Source: Fervidicoccaceae archaeon
GTDB taxonomy: Archaea > Thermoproteota > Thermoprotei_A > Sulfolobales > Fervidicoccaceae
Reading direction: 5' to 3'
NCBI GenBank assembly: GCA_038878695.1
Contig: JAVZVD010000001.1
Location: 186,001-250,000, forward strand
Length of the DNA: 64,000 nucleotides
Under the pieces are notes generated by a model. The model searched no databases. It saw nothing but the letters and a program-made list of their open reading frames with translations, and was not told the DNA's origin. This document shows positions 43,079 through 52,469 of this stretch, piece by piece. How positions within the stretch are numbered: the stretch's first letter is position 1; every line of letters begins with the position of its first letter. The position numbers were made by a program, and so were the translations under genes.

Positions 43079-44542
43079 GTGAAACGCAGATTGCAGACCC
43101 CTCCCTTGAAGAGAGTCGGAGAATACGAGTGGGTGATCGATAAGACGTACAAGAAGTGCATGCACGTCTCGGCGGTGATCTACGCCGATGAGCATCTATT
43201 GGAGAAGATGAAGACGGACTTGACCCTCGAGCAGGCTGCAAACGTGGCGTGTCTCAATGGTATAGTCGGGGCGAGCTACGTGATGCCCGACGGCCATCAG
43301 GGCTACGGCTTCCCCATAGGTGGAGTCGCCGGTATGAACGTCGACGAGGGAGGAGTAGTGAGCCCGGGAGGCGTGGGCTACGACATAAACTGTGGGGTCA
43401 GGCTTCTCAGGACCAACTTGGATCTCGAGGATGTGAGGCCGAAGTTGAAGCAGTTGATCGACCTGCTAACAATTAACGTACCGAGCGGGCTGGGCAGCGA
43501 GGGGAAGATAAGCGTAAGCACAGCTGAGCTTGACAAGGTTCTCGAGTTGGGAGTCGAGTGGGCAGTCCAGCGGGGATACGGGCGAGTTGAAGATCCGGAG
43601 CACGTCGAGGAGAGAGGCTCGTGGACTATCGCGGATGCCAGCAAGGTCAGCCCCACCGCTAAGGCTAGAGGTAGAACCCAGTTGGGCAGCCTCGGGAGCG
43701 GCAATCACTTCCTAGAAGTCCAAGTTGTCGACAAGATCTTCGATGAGAAGATAGCCAAACACATAGGGATCGACCACGTAGGACAAGTCGTTGTGATGAT
43801 ACATACTGGGAGCAGGGGGCTGGGCCACCAAGTCGCTAGCGATTATCTACAGATCATGGAGAGAGCGATGAGGAGGTACGGGGTGAGCCCGCCCGATCGC
43901 GAGCTCGCCAGCGTGCCGTTCGCCTCCAATGAGGGACAAGACTACATGAAGGCCATGGCGGCGGCCGCGAACTTCGCTTGGGCTAACAGGCAGCTCATAA
44001 CGCACTGGGTAAGGGAAAGCTTCAAGCAGGTGTTCGGTCAAAGCGACGACGTGTTAGGCCTGGAAATAATCTACGACGTCGCCCACAACATAGCGAAGCT
44101 CGAAGAGCACGTCCACGATGGGAAAAGGACGAAGCTCGTCGTGCACAGGAAGGGCGCAACGAGAGCTTTCCCACCAGGTCATCCAGACGTGCCGAAGGAT
44201 CACAGATCCGTGGGTCAGGTCGTGCTCATCCCGGGCAGCATGGGCACGGCTAGCTACGTGTTGGTGGGAGTGGAGCAGGGCGCAAGGACTTGGTACACTG
44301 CTCCCCACGGGGCGGGGAGATGGATGAGTAGAGAGGGTGCGGTGAGGAAATATAGAGCGGACGAGCTTCTGAGGGAGCTCGCCGAACAGGGCATATATGT
44401 CAGAGCAGCGTCAATGAGAGTGCTAGCTGAGGAGGCTCCGGGAGCCTACAAAGACGTCGACCGCGTGGCCCACGTCGCCGATCGCGCAGGAATAGCGAAG
44501 CTCGTTGCCAGAATGAGGCCTCTCGGTATCACGAAGGGTTGA
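43079..44542 (+). CDS. rtcB: tRNA-splicing ligase RtcB
   Basis: GTP- and Mn-dependent RNA ligase that joins tRNA exons after intron removal. Motifs MPDGHQGYGFPIGGVAG, GGVGYDINCGVRLL (metal Cys), GSGNHFLEVQ and HRKGATRAFPPGHP near the guanylylated His. 487 aa, no intein. GTG start at 43079. The intron-bearing tRNA-Met of this window is a natural substrate after endonuclease cleavage. Confidence 0.96.
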   Translation: MKRRLQTPPLKRVGEYEWVIDKTYKKCMHVSAVIYADEHLLEKMKTDLTLEQAANVACLNGIVGASYVMPDGHQGYGFPIGGVAGMNVDEGGVVSPGGVGYDINCGVRLLRTNLDLEDVRPKLKQLIDLLTINVPSGLGSEGKISVSTAELDKVLELGVEWAVQRGYGRVEDPEHVEERGSWTIADASKVSPTAKARGRTQLGSLGSGNHFLEVQVVDKIFDEKIAKHIGIDHVGQVVVMIHTGSRGLGHQVASDYLQIMERAMRRYGVSPPDRELASVPFASNEGQDYMKAMAAAANFAWANRQLITHWVRESFKQVFGQSDDVLGLEIIYDVAHNIAKLEEHVHDGKRTKLVVHRKGATRAFPPGHPDVPKDHRSVGQVVLIPGSMGTASYVLVGVEQGARTWYTAPHGAGRWMSREGAVRKYRADELLRELAEQGIYVRAASMRVLAEEAPGAYKDVDRVAHVADRAGIAKLVARMRPLGITKG

Positions 44543-46049
44543 GCCGGAGGAGGGCCGCGAGGAGAATCAACGCGAGCCCGCTCCTCGCGGTGGAGAGCGA
44601 CGTGTAGTCTACAGCGCTCGATACGACGAGGTTAACAGCGGCACCCAAGCTCACAAAGCACAACGCTATATTGGGCGCGAAGCTCTGAGAGAGCCCGGCC
44701 CCGACGGCGAGCCCCCCCTCTATTTGAGGGAAAAGCGCGACGTAGGCGTAAAGTCTCATAGCGAAAACTAAAAGTACTGCCGGAATTATCAGAGCCGACG
44801 CTTGAAGGAGCAGGCTGCTCGATCTGAACCTCCGTTCGAGCAGCACCACATCGTGGAGAGAGAAGTACACGAGTTCCAGGAAGCCTGGGTAGGCCGCTCC
44901 GAACTCCTCGAGCGACTCCACAACGTGTTTCACGAAGACCGAAGTCTGTCTGCGCACTCGCGAGGAGGCGGCGAGCTCGCAAATCGCTGCGATGCCCGCT
45001 CTCTCGATGGCATCTTGGTAGCTCAATCCAGCCTTCACTCCCTCTTTTACCGCGCTGAGAGCTTGGAGAACGCGCTGCTCAAGGCGCATCGCTCTCTCAC
45101 TCTCTACGAGGAGAGGAATCCCGCACAGTAAGAGCGGTACGCCGGCCGAGATGGCGATCGTCGCGGAGCTCGCCCCAGAGCGCATCAGGCTGAGCGCGAG
45201 AACAAGTGAGAAAAGCGCACCTAGCGCTGACGGCAAGAGAAGAGACCCATCGTGTAATGATAGAGACGCCGGCCTGGAGGTGTTTATCGAGATAATCAAA
45301 GAGAGCTCGGCTATCATCACCGAGAGCGTTACCAAATTGACCGCGCGCGCAAAGAGGTGCGCGTCGACCAACACGGCCGCTATACTCAGTGTGATAATCG
45401 CAACTCCCAACACGAGCGCTACCTCGATGGCTCCGAGGCAAAGGCCCCAGAACCTCCTCCACCTCTCCCTAAATTCGTCCATTAGTTCTCTTAAGTAATT
45501 CTCAAGATACTCTGGCACTCTACCACTCGTCGTTCCCACAATGAGAAGGCCTCGGAGAAACTCTTTGTAGTGCTCCGAGGAGCTCTCCTTCTCTAGTACG
45601 CTCAGCGCCTCATCCCAAGACTTTCCTAAAGACCGAAGCACGGCGAACTTCTTACACTCGACTCGGAAGGCACGGAAGCCTCCTGAGCGCTCGACGCGAA
45701 ACACTTCATCGACGCTTCCGCAGCTCGAAGTGATAACGAGCGCGTGAACTACAATGAAGGGGAGCTCTTGCGTTAATTGCGAATAGTGCTCTAATTTTCT
45801 GAGTATAGCGTAGATAGCGCCCGGGAGCCCAGCTAAGCTAGCGCCAATGAGGAGCGTGGCAACGAAGGCTCTCGCTTGAATCGATAGCGGAGCGGCCACG
45901 AAGATGAGAGGAGCTAGACCTAGCGTCGCGAGGTCCGTGGCGAGCGCCCTCGGATACAGCTCGCGAGCCAGCGGGAAAAGAGGCTCCAAAAGCCTTCTCC
46001 ACGGCCTCGACTCAGCTCGAATCAGCGAGAGCACTTCGGGCAAGAGCAC
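44529..46049 (-). CDS. Type IV pilus assembly membrane protein (TadC/GspF type)
   Basis: Polytopic membrane platform protein of archaeal pilus systems: duplicated T2SF-like units, each a soluble helical piece (SSEHYKEFLRGLLIVGTTSGRVPEYL split around residue 165; AAYPGFLELVYFSLHDV) followed by hydrophobic segments. 506 aa. It overlaps the upstream ATPase gene by 38 nt and its end overlaps convergent rtcB by 14 nt. It should bind the ATPase and move pilin subunits across the membrane. Confidence 0.82.
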   Translation of the reverse strand: MLLPEVLSLIRAESRPWRRLLEPLFPLARELYPRALATDLATLGLAPLIFVAAPLSIQARAFVATLLIGASLAGLPGAIYAILRKLEHYSQLTQELPFIVVHALVITSSCGSVDEVFRVERSGGFRAFRVECKKFAVLRSLGKSWDEALSVLEKESSSEHYKEFLRGLLIVGTTSGRVPEYLENYLRELMDEFRERWRRFWGLCLGAIEVALVLGVAIITLSIAAVLVDAHLFARAVNLVTLSVMIAELSLIISINTSRPASLSLHDGSLLLPSALGALFSLVLALSLMRSGASSATIAISAGVPLLLCGIPLLVESERAMRLEQRVLQALSAVKEGVKAGLSYQDAIERAGIAAICELAASSRVRRQTSVFVKHVVESLEEFGAAYPGFLELVYFSLHDVVLLERRFRSSSLLLQASALIIPAVLLVFAMRLYAYVALFPQIEGGLAVGAGLSQSFAPNIALCFVSLGAAVNLVVSSAVDYTSLSTARSGLALILLAALLRLNPS

Positions 46050-48012
46050 GCGACCTCCTGGTGAGCTCGTAAAAGCCCCTCAGGTACTCCCTAAGCTCTA
46101 GTCCGCCCACGCCGCGCTTGGATAGGCTCGAGAGAAGCTCCGTCCTGACATTAAGCTCCTCCACCAAGTCAGACTCGCTCAGATCCTCCAACGAAGCGTA
46201 CAGCCTCAGTCTCGAGCTCTTAGCTACAACCTCGGCAGCAGTCGTGGGCTCGAAAGAATCGCTCTCGCGCTTCCATGAGAAGAGCTCACGAAGTGAGAAC
46301 CCCTCGGGCCCTTCGGGGAGAACCTCGACTACTCTGACGATGCGCCTCCCCTTCGATTCGAGCGACCGGACCTCAGCGAAGGCCCAGATGAGACTGATGA
46401 AAGAAGGTCCTAAGGATATAGGCTCGCTCATAAGCCTAAAGATGGCTGAGTTGACGTCGTTTGCGTGGAACGTGCAATTGTGAGAGACCACGGACTCGAC
46501 GACGTACGTTCGAGGTCCCGGCACTTCAATATCGTACGCGAAACCCCTCCTCTTCTCTATCTCGACGTCTTCTATGACGTCTAACCAAGGCTTATTCTCT
46601 GGAGTCAACTCGACTCTCAGGAGCTCATCGCCTCTCCTCAGCTCCTCGGCTCTTCTGAAGCGCAACACCTTCCCGTCCGAGCTCAACAATACGTGGTCAG
46701 GCGAAGCCCTCAACGTAGCGCCACCAGAGGTTCTAAGCTTGATCCATACATTACATCGAGTCCTTACGAGTGCTCTAATCTCAGCCCAGAGAACCCCCCT
46801 TCTTCTGGGGCAGTGTGCCAAGATCCTCAAGCCTTTCGGCGACAAAGCCCCCCTCGCGACCTTATCGAAGAGCTCGTCGATTCGGATGCGCCTCTCGCCT
46901 TCACCTGCGCGAATAACTACAGAATGTCCCTCGGAGACGCACAAAGAGCCGTGACCCGTAGCAGCTGCCTGAGCGAGTACTCTCGCCTCCTCGCCTCTCA
47001 CTTCTCCTATGACGAGATGCTCGGCTCTTCTCCTCAAAGCGAACTTGGTCATAGCTACGAGGTCCAGCTCTTTAGCCTCGCCGCCAGGGTGATAGGAACT
47101 CCGCACGACTAAGGGGTCCCAGTTCTCTAAGAATAGACGCAACTCCGGGGTGTCCTCGATTGTCACCACGCGCCTATCGCTTGGCAACATATTGAGAAGG
47201 GCCTGTAGCAACGTCGTCTTGCCCGCCGCCATTCCTCCAATGATCATCAAAAAGCCTCGCAACTCCGCGAGTAGCCAGAGATAGCTGGCCATCAACGGCG
47301 AGAGCATGCCGCTTGCGATGAGCTGAGCTAAGCTCGGGGGCTCGGCCCCTCTCCTGATAACGAAGCTCGTGCCTTTCCTGGAGACGTCGCTCCCCAACGC
47401 GATAGCCACTCGGTGCCCTTCGCGCGTCACGCCCTCTGCTATGGGCGTAGCCGGTGACAAAGGCTTCCCGATCATCCTAGCTAGCTGCTTTGCTAGGAGC
47501 GACGCCGAGAGCTCATCGAGGATCACGTTGGACTTGAGCCAGCCATCAATGTGTTTGTGGAAAACAGACAAAGCTTCATTGGGTCCGTCGAGAGCGACGT
47601 CTTCAACTAGACGGTCAGCGAGGATTGGATAGAGAGGCCCCAAGCCGGACGATATTCTCTCTACGTAGTACGCTTCATTCGGTGTTAATTGAACAGAAGA
47701 CGCCTCTCCTAGAGAGCGCTTTAAGATGGTTGAGAGCACTCGCTCGATGTTTTCCGCTGGGGGTTCATCGAGACAGTAAATGATCGAATTGTCTAACTCG
47801 AGGATTCTTACCGCGGGTTTCCCGAGAAGAGGTAAATCGTACGCATATACCGACTTCCCTTTCATTGAGCAGTTCACAGGCTCAACAAGGAATCTCGCCG
47901 GGAGGTAGGGTTTGGGCAGAGCCGCGCTATGGTTACGGATCGAGAACAGGCGTGAGAGCGAACCGGAAAGAAAATTTCGAAGTGGTCGAGGGCTCCGAAG
48001 CGCCGCGCGCAT
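46012..48012 (-). CDS. Type IV pilus/secretion ATPase (GspE/VirB11 type) interrupted by a mini-intein
   Basis: Secretion ATPase that powers pilus assembly. Walker A GGMAAGKTT (259-267), Asp-box TIEDTPEL, Walker B LVIGEVRGEE (333-342) and His-box TGHGSL...CTFHAND. The His-box is split after Leu357 by residues 358-512, which form an intein; the mature host would be about 511 aa. The Arg-rich first 49 residues look variable and M50 (47865) is another possible start. It lies between the pilin gene and the TadC-like gene. Confidence 0.9.
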   Translation of the reverse strand: MRAALRSPRPLRNFLSGSLSRLFSIRNHSAALPKPYLPARFLVEPVNCSMKGKSVYAYDLPLLGKPAVRILELDNSIIYCLDEPPAENIERVLSTILKRSLGEASSVQLTPNEAYYVERISSGLGPLYPILADRLVEDVALDGPNEALSVFHKHIDGWLKSNVILDELSASLLAKQLARMIGKPLSPATPIAEGVTREGHRVAIALGSDVSRKGTSFVIRRGAEPPSLAQLIASGMLSPLMASYLWLLAELRGFLMIIGGMAAGKTTLLQALLNMLPSDRRVVTIEDTPELRLFLENWDPLVVRSSYHPGGEAKELDLVAMTKFALRRRAEHLVIGEVRGEEARVLAQAAATGHGSLCVSEGHSVVIRAGEGERRIRIDELFDKVARGALSPKGLRILAHCPRRRGVLWAEIRALVRTRCNVWIKLRTSGGATLRASPDHVLLSSDGKVLRFRRAEELRRGDELLRVELTPENKPWLDVIEDVEIEKRRGFAYDIEVPGPRTYVVESVVSHNCTFHANDVNSAIFRLMSEPISLGPSFISLIWAFAEVRSLESKGRRIVRVVEVLPEGPEGFSLRELFSWKRESDSFEPTTAAEVVAKSSRLRLYASLEDLSESDLVEELNVRTELLSSLSKRGVGGLELREYLRGFYELTRRSRALARSALADSS
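46477..46941 (-). other. Mini-intein (155 residues) in the pilus ATPase
   Basis: Residues 358-512 of the host. Block A starts at Cys358 (CVSEGHSVVIRAG); block B has the T-x-x-H motif as Ser437-Pro-Asp-His440 (GATLRASPDHVLL); block F is FAYDIEVPGPRTYVV; block G is VVSHN with terminal His511-Asn512, followed by Cys513 of the extein. About 50 residues lie between blocks B and F, so no homing endonuclease is present. Joining residues 357 and 513 restores the normal His-box GHGSLCTFHAN. Confidence 0.92.
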
Positions 48013-48033
48013 CTCTCATCTTTCTCGCCGTCT

Positions 48034-48462
48034 TTAAGTCACGATCACGGGCTTAGAGATCAGTGCTTGCCCTCGGCTCGTGAAGTGGACTATAGCATAC
48101 GTATTTGTGCCGAGCTGACCGGATAGGTTCGCCGTCGTTATGTTGGCGTATCTAGACCCTGGCTCTAATGTCATGCCGTCTAGATTTATCAAGGCTAGCA
48201 AGGCACCTCCTCGTAGTATCTCGATCTTGTTGAGGTTCACAGGAGCGTTACCATAATTCGTGACCTCGTAGTAAAACGTAGCATTGCTCTGAGTCGAGCT
48301 GATAACCGAGATGCTAAGAACGACGGAGTCCTCGCTGGTGTAGACCTTCATGATGTGGTTGAAGTATTGATACAACATCACGCCTCCCAACATGGTGGCC
48401 GAGAGCAGTATCACTGTGGCAACAAGCGGCGAAAGTGCGCGCCACGAGCCTCTATAACTCAT
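48034..48462 (-). CDS. Archaeal type IV pilin-like protein
   Basis: N-terminus carries a class III signal: short basic leader MSYRGSWRA followed by the hydrophobic stretch LSPLVATVILLSATMLGG, likely cut between Ala9 and Leu10 by a PibD-type peptidase (not encoded here). The rest is a beta-rich domain (ISVISSTQSNATFYYEVTNY broken by turns, NVNKIEILRGG-like strand pairs) with possible N-glycosylation sites. 142 aa. First gene of the minus-strand pilus operon. Confidence 0.85.
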   Translation of the reverse strand: MSYRGSWRALSPLVATVILLSATMLGGVMLYQYFNHIMKVYTSEDSVVLSISVISSTQSNATFYYEVTNYGNAPVNLNKIEILRGGALLALINLDGMTLEPGSRYANITTANLSGQLGTNTYAIVHFTSRGQALISKPVIVT

Positions 48463-48499
48463 ATTCCCCGTTCCTCGAAAAGGAGACGGCGCTTAAAAA

Positions 48500-49060
48500 A
48501 TGAGCGAGTGCTCGCGCATTATCGAGGAGGTCTTAGAGGTTTCGCGGTTGCTCGTGGATCTTGGTCTCAACACGCTGAGAAGTGGCAACGTCAGCGGACG
48601 TTGCGGTGACTTCATCGTCCTGACCCCCACTTCTCGCTGGAAGCATACATTGACTCCGCGGGACTTGGTCTTCTACGACATGAAGAGAGGGATTTATATA
48701 GGAGCGCTGGACCCGACGATCGAACACATGATGCACGTGCTCTCTTATCGTAAGAAGAGCGACCTCGGAGGGGTAGCGCACGCGCATAATCCTCTGGCCA
48801 CATCGCTCTTAGAAACTAGGTCTCCTGAGGGGGAATTCGAAGAGGAGCGAGCTCTGCGTTTGTGTGAGAGCTCCCCAGCTCCTCCAGGTAGCAGAGAGCT
48901 CGCCGAGGGCGTAAGCTCACTCGCCGACCAGTGCGACATTGTGCTATTGCCGGGCCACGGGCTCGTGTCCTTTGGCCGTTCACCGCTAGATGCCGCGGAG
49001 CGGCTCATAGCTTTGGAGGCACTGGCCAAGAGGATCGCGATCATCGGGAGGAGGAAATAG
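48500..49060 (+). CDS. Class II aldolase/adducin family protein
   Basis: Zinc-dependent sugar-phosphate aldolase fold: LRSGNVSGR substrate loop, Glu75 in DPTIEHMMH, His94 and His96 in GVAHAHN, His153 in LPGHGLVSFG. All expected metal and catalytic residues are present. Members act on fuculose-1-phosphate, rhamnulose-1-phosphate or methylthioribulose-1-phosphate. 186 aa. Frame opens at ATG 48500 and ends just before dys. Confidence 0.85.
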   Translation: MSECSRIIEEVLEVSRLLVDLGLNTLRSGNVSGRCGDFIVLTPTSRWKHTLTPRDLVFYDMKRGIYIGALDPTIEHMMHVLSYRKKSDLGGVAHAHNPLATSLLETRSPEGEFEEERALRLCESSPAPPGSRELAEGVSSLADQCDIVLLPGHGLVSFGRSPLDAAERLIALEALAKRIAIIGRRK

Positions 49061-49062
49061 CA

Positions 49063-50016
49063 TTGCCCGAAGCTCCGAGTGTGGCCTCGATCGAGAGGGT
49101 GGAAGACGTGTTGCCGACGCGCGAGCTGTTAGAGGCGGCGAGCGCTCTCGTTGAATACTATGAGCGGATTCATGGCTTCACGGCAGGAAGCGTGGCGCGA
49201 GCTAGTCGCGTGCTGAGATCGGCCAGAGAGAAGTGCGATCTCCGCGTGTTAAGCTTCACCGGGAACATCGTGGCGTCCGGGCTCAGAGGACTGCTCGCCT
49301 GGCTACTCGAGGAAGAGCACTTTAATCTGGTCGTGACCACGTGCGGCGCAATCGATCACGACATAGCCAAATCCGAGGGGGGAGTCTACATCAAAGGGCA
49401 CTTCTTCGCCGATGATTATGAGCTGGAGAAGCTAGGAATTCACAGACTCGGCAATATATTCATCCCGCGAGATAGCTATGGACCTTTAGTCGAGAGGTTC
49501 GTCAAGAGATTGATGAACGACGTCGCTGAGAGGGCTCGAAAGATATCGGGTCACGAGCTACTATGGGAGGCTGGCTCTAGGATAAACGATAAAGCGTCGA
49601 TATTGAGAGCGGCTAGGTCTCGGAAAATCCCCATCGTTGTTCCGGGCTTCTACGATGGGTCCTTCGGCACAAACGTCTACATCTACTCCAAGGCGCTCGG
49701 CGTAGACGTGGATCTGCGGGCAGATCAGGAGATGTTGAGTGAGAGGTTCTTCGGTGTGAAGGAATGCGTCGCGGCTCTCGTGGTGGGCGGTGGAATAAGT
49801 AAGCACCACGTCCTCTGGTGGAGCCAGTTCTCCGGTGGGCTAGACTATGCGGTGTACGTGACCACGGCAGTAGAATATGACGGCAGCCTAAGCGGCGCCC
49901 TCCCGAGAGAGGCCGTGACTTGGAGTAAGATCAAATCTACGGCCGAGTACGCGGTAGTCCACGGGGACGCCACAGTGATATTGCCCATGCTCGCGTCAAC
50001 TTTCCTGCGGCCTTGA
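49063..50016 (+). CDS. dys: Deoxyhypusine synthase
   Basis: Transfers the aminobutyl group of spermidine to a lysine of initiation factor 5A. Motifs FTGNIVASGLRG, TTCGAIDHDIAK, PGFYDGSFGTNVY and the active-site Lys in GGGISKHH. TTG 49063 follows a GGGAGGAGGAA ribosome binding site and begins at the usual N-terminus; the frame continues upstream into the aldolase gene, which I discount. 317 aa is normal. Confidence 0.94.
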   Translation: MPEAPSVASIERVEDVLPTRELLEAASALVEYYERIHGFTAGSVARASRVLRSAREKCDLRVLSFTGNIVASGLRGLLAWLLEEEHFNLVVTTCGAIDHDIAKSEGGVYIKGHFFADDYELEKLGIHRLGNIFIPRDSYGPLVERFVKRLMNDVAERARKISGHELLWEAGSRINDKASILRAARSRKIPIVVPGFYDGSFGTNVYIYSKALGVDVDLRADQEMLSERFFGVKECVAALVVGGGISKHHVLWWSQFSGGLDYAVYVTTAVEYDGSLSGALPREAVTWSKIKSTAEYAVVHGDATVILPMLASTFLRP

Positions 50017-50030
50017 GGTGTGAGGAGCCC

Positions 50031-51272
50031 TCAGAGCCTCCACGACCTCAGGTACTCTCGTTGCTTCTCGGTCAGGCTATCGATCTCTATCCCCATCGAT
50101 CTCAATTTCTCTCGCGCGATCTCTTCGTCTATCTCCCTCGGTATAGAGTAGATCCTGGGCTCGTGTTTCTCGCTCCAGAGCTTGAGCAACGCCAGCAGCT
50201 GATTTGAGAAGCTCATGTCCATTACTTCGCTGGGATGACCCTCGGCCGCAACCAAATTGACGAGCCTCCCCTGGGCCAGAACAATGAGCTTGCGCCCATC
50301 TTCGAGTATGTACTCGGTGACATGCTCTCGCGGGCATCTTTTCGCAACTGCTCTCCTCTCTAACTCTTTCACGTCTATCTCCACGTCAAAGTGTCCGCTG
50401 TTAGCTAGTATCGCGCCATCTTTCATTAGCTTCATCTCTTCCCACGTTATCACGTCAATAGAACCCGTGGCGGTCACGAAGATGTCCCCAATCTCAGCGG
50501 CCCTTCTAATCGGCATCACCTCGTAACCGTCCATAACGGCCTCGAGGGCTCTCACGGGATCCACCTCAGTCACCACGACTCTTGCCCCCATGCCCCTGGC
50601 CCTGGAGGCTATTCCGCGCCCAACCCAACCGTAGCCGCAGACCACTACGATTTTGCCAGCTAGCAAAACGTTGGTGGCCCTCAGTATGCCATCGACGGTG
50701 CTCTGCCCCGTCCCGTACCTATTATCGAACATCTGCTTCGTTAGGGCATTATTAACCGCGTATACGGGGTACGCGAGCTTCCCCTCGCGCTCCAGGGCGC
50801 GGAGCCTCAATACCCCGGTGGTGGTCTCCTCTGTACCTCCTCGGATCTTCGCCGCGACGTCGAGCCTCTCTGAGTGCAGAAGGGCGTGGAGGTCCCCCCC
50901 GTCATCGACTACAAGGTTGGGCCCCGCGTCCGCCAAGAGCCCTAGCGCCAGCTTGTACTCTTCGAGCGTTTCCCCTCTCTTAGCGAAGACTACGACCCCC
51001 TCTTTGTCTAGCGCTGCAGCCACCTCGTTTTGCGTCGAGAGGGGGTTACTGGCAGCCAAGAACACTCTGGCTCCTAAGCTCTTCAGACTCAAGGCCAACA
51101 CGGCGGTCTCCTTAGTCACGTGGAGACACGCTGAGACCACGGCCCCATCGAGGGGCTTGCCGGGAGCGAGCTTCCGGGTCAAGCTCGTGAGGACCGGCAT
51201 TTTTCTCGCGGCCCACTCCACTTGGAGTCTTCCACGCTCGGCCAGGACCTCGTCCTTAATCCAAGACCTCAA
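50031..51272 (-). CDS. ahcY: S-adenosylhomocysteine hydrolase
   Basis: NAD-dependent hydrolysis of SAH to homocysteine and adenosine. Motifs QVEWAARKMPVL, NALTKQMFDNRYGTGQST and NAD loop VVCGYGWVGRGIA. The frame opens at 51299, but a TATA box at 51307-51318 puts transcription start near 51287, which leaves the leader GGGGAGGAGAGGTCC and the TTG at 51272 as start; that also matches homologue N-termini. 413 aa. Confidence 0.95.
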   Translation of the reverse strand: MRSWIKDEVLAERGRLQVEWAARKMPVLTSLTRKLAPGKPLDGAVVSACLHVTKETAVLALSLKSLGARVFLAASNPLSTQNEVAAALDKEGVVVFAKRGETLEEYKLALGLLADAGPNLVVDDGGDLHALLHSERLDVAAKIRGGTEETTTGVLRLRALEREGKLAYPVYAVNNALTKQMFDNRYGTGQSTVDGILRATNVLLAGKIVVVCGYGWVGRGIASRARGMGARVVVTEVDPVRALEAVMDGYEVMPIRRAAEIGDIFVTATGSIDVITWEEMKLMKDGAILANSGHFDVEIDVKELERRAVAKRCPREHVTEYILEDGRKLIVLAQGRLVNLVAAEGHPSEVMDMSFSNQLLALLKLWSEKHEPRIYSIPREIDEEIAREKLRSMGIEIDSLTEKQREYLRSWRL

Positions 51273-51306
51273 GGACCTCTCCTCCCCGAAGTACCGCAAC
51301 GCAGGT

Positions 51307-51318
51307 TAATTATTTTTA
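51307..51318 (-). promoter_or_regulatory. TATA box of ahcY
   Basis: Minus-strand A/T block within CTAAAAATAATTAACC, about 26 nt before the inferred transcription start. Confidence 0.5.
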
Positions 51319-51323
51319 GTTTT

Positions 51324-51566
51324 TTACTCTAATACATCAAAAATTTGCTCTATTTCTTTAAATTTATCTTCTCTGCTCTTCTCAACGGTAGCCGAGGCCC
51401 GAGGGGAGAGCTCCCCCCATGCCCCCGCACATGTTCCCTCGAACAGCAGGAGCTTGTAGCACGCATAGCAGAGCCTGAATTTAATTCCTTCGGCTTTAGA
51501 AGGTCGGCAGTCCGAGACTGGGGTGTACCTGTGGCATAGATCGCACCTTTGCCAATATATCGTCAA
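51324..51566 (-). CDS. Small zinc-ribbon-like protein
   Basis: 80 residues with two Cys pairs, CDLCHRYTPVSDC at the start and CYACYKLL after about 20 residues, which can hold one zinc ion. The C-terminal third is charged and helical. TTG 51566 overlaps the stop of the upstream DUF72 gene (TTGA), so the two are coupled. Function unknown. Confidence 0.7.
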   Translation of the reverse strand: MTIYWQRCDLCHRYTPVSDCRPSKAEGIKFRLCYACYKLLLFEGTCAGAWGELSPRASATVEKSREDKFKEIEQIFDVLE

Positions 51567-52408
51567 GCTTCCCCCTCCTCCAGGAGTCTTCTCAGAGCAA
51601 CCGCGTCGTCTAACATGTAGATGTTATTGAAGAGGACATAAACGCGCTCGCATTTCTCAGATGCCTCAAGCACTAACTTCTTCAACCTATAGAGGTCTTC
51701 TTTCGCATATTTGTATTTGTAATTCACCTCGGACCCTCCGAGACCGTGGAGCCTTGTGTACGCCAAACCTCTCTCTAGGGTCTGGCTGTGCCAGTGGTGT
51801 CTGAGCACATCAGTCACCACCACGACGCCTTTCTTAGATAGCTCATTGAGGAGCGAGTGCTCGGCGCGCCAAGGTCCCCTAGGCTCCCAAGCTATCGCCG
51901 TCTCTCGAGCAAGTCCTAGGACCTCTTCGAAGAAGAGCCGCGCCCACTCCTTCGCCTCGTCGGTCAGCGGCATAGAAGGTGGCGTCTGAAATACCACGAC
52001 CTCGGCACCCACCCTTGCTGCCTGCTCTAGCGTCAATTGGGCGGCGTGCAGGTTCTCCCTAGTGGGTCTGAGCCAACCGTAAGCATCGAGTCGTCCAGGC
52101 GGGCGCGCTCGCAGCCTCCTCCACGTTGGTGACGAGCTGGGGTGCGTGATGGTCTGCCAGGCTTTCCACGTGAGGATCAAGCCCCTCTCTCTCAGAGAGG
52201 AGAGGGCGCGGAGCCTCTTCTCGCTCACAAGATCGTAGAAACTCTCCTGCACCTCGATTACATCCACGAGCTCTACTAGCTTATCGACTCTGGTGGGGAA
52301 ACCGCAGACGCCAACTTTAACTTTCGAGAAAACCAAGCGACACACCCGCGTCGGCTTCCCGGCGAACGAGAGAGCAGCTCTAATCCCTCTCGAGCGGGGA
52401 GCCAACAT
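51563..52408 (-). CDS. DUF72 family protein
   Basis: TIM-barrel-like DUF72 protein: VGVCGFPT strand, EVQESFYDLVSEKRL, TWKAWQTITHP, VVFQTPPSMPLT and AIAWEPRGPW, ending YVLFNNIY. The function of DUF72 is not known. Residues 1-28 before VKVGVCG are probably extra; ATG 52408 lies close to a TATA box (AATATTAAAA, near 52422), so a downstream start such as GTG 52345 is also possible. Confidence 0.85.
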   Translation of the reverse strand: MLAPRSRGIRAALSFAGKPTRVCRLVFSKVKVGVCGFPTRVDKLVELVDVIEVQESFYDLVSEKRLRALSSLRERGLILTWKAWQTITHPSSSPTWRRLRARPPGRLDAYGWLRPTRENLHAAQLTLEQAARVGAEVVVFQTPPSMPLTDEAKEWARLFFEEVLGLARETAIAWEPRGPWRAEHSLLNELSKKGVVVVTDVLRHHWHSQTLERGLAYTRLHGLGGSEVNYKYKYAKEDLYRLKKLVLEASEKCERVYVLFNNIYMLDDAVALRRLLEEGEA

Positions 52409-52469
52409 AAGTACTTTTTAATATTTGAACTTAGCATCTGATGGAGGAGAAGAAGGAAGCTAAAATAGG

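Noticed and set aside
48931-49062. N-terminal extension of deoxyhypusine synthase
   Set aside because: It is antiparallel in frame to the aldolase coding end and lacks family similarity; TTG 49063 has a strong ribosome binding site.
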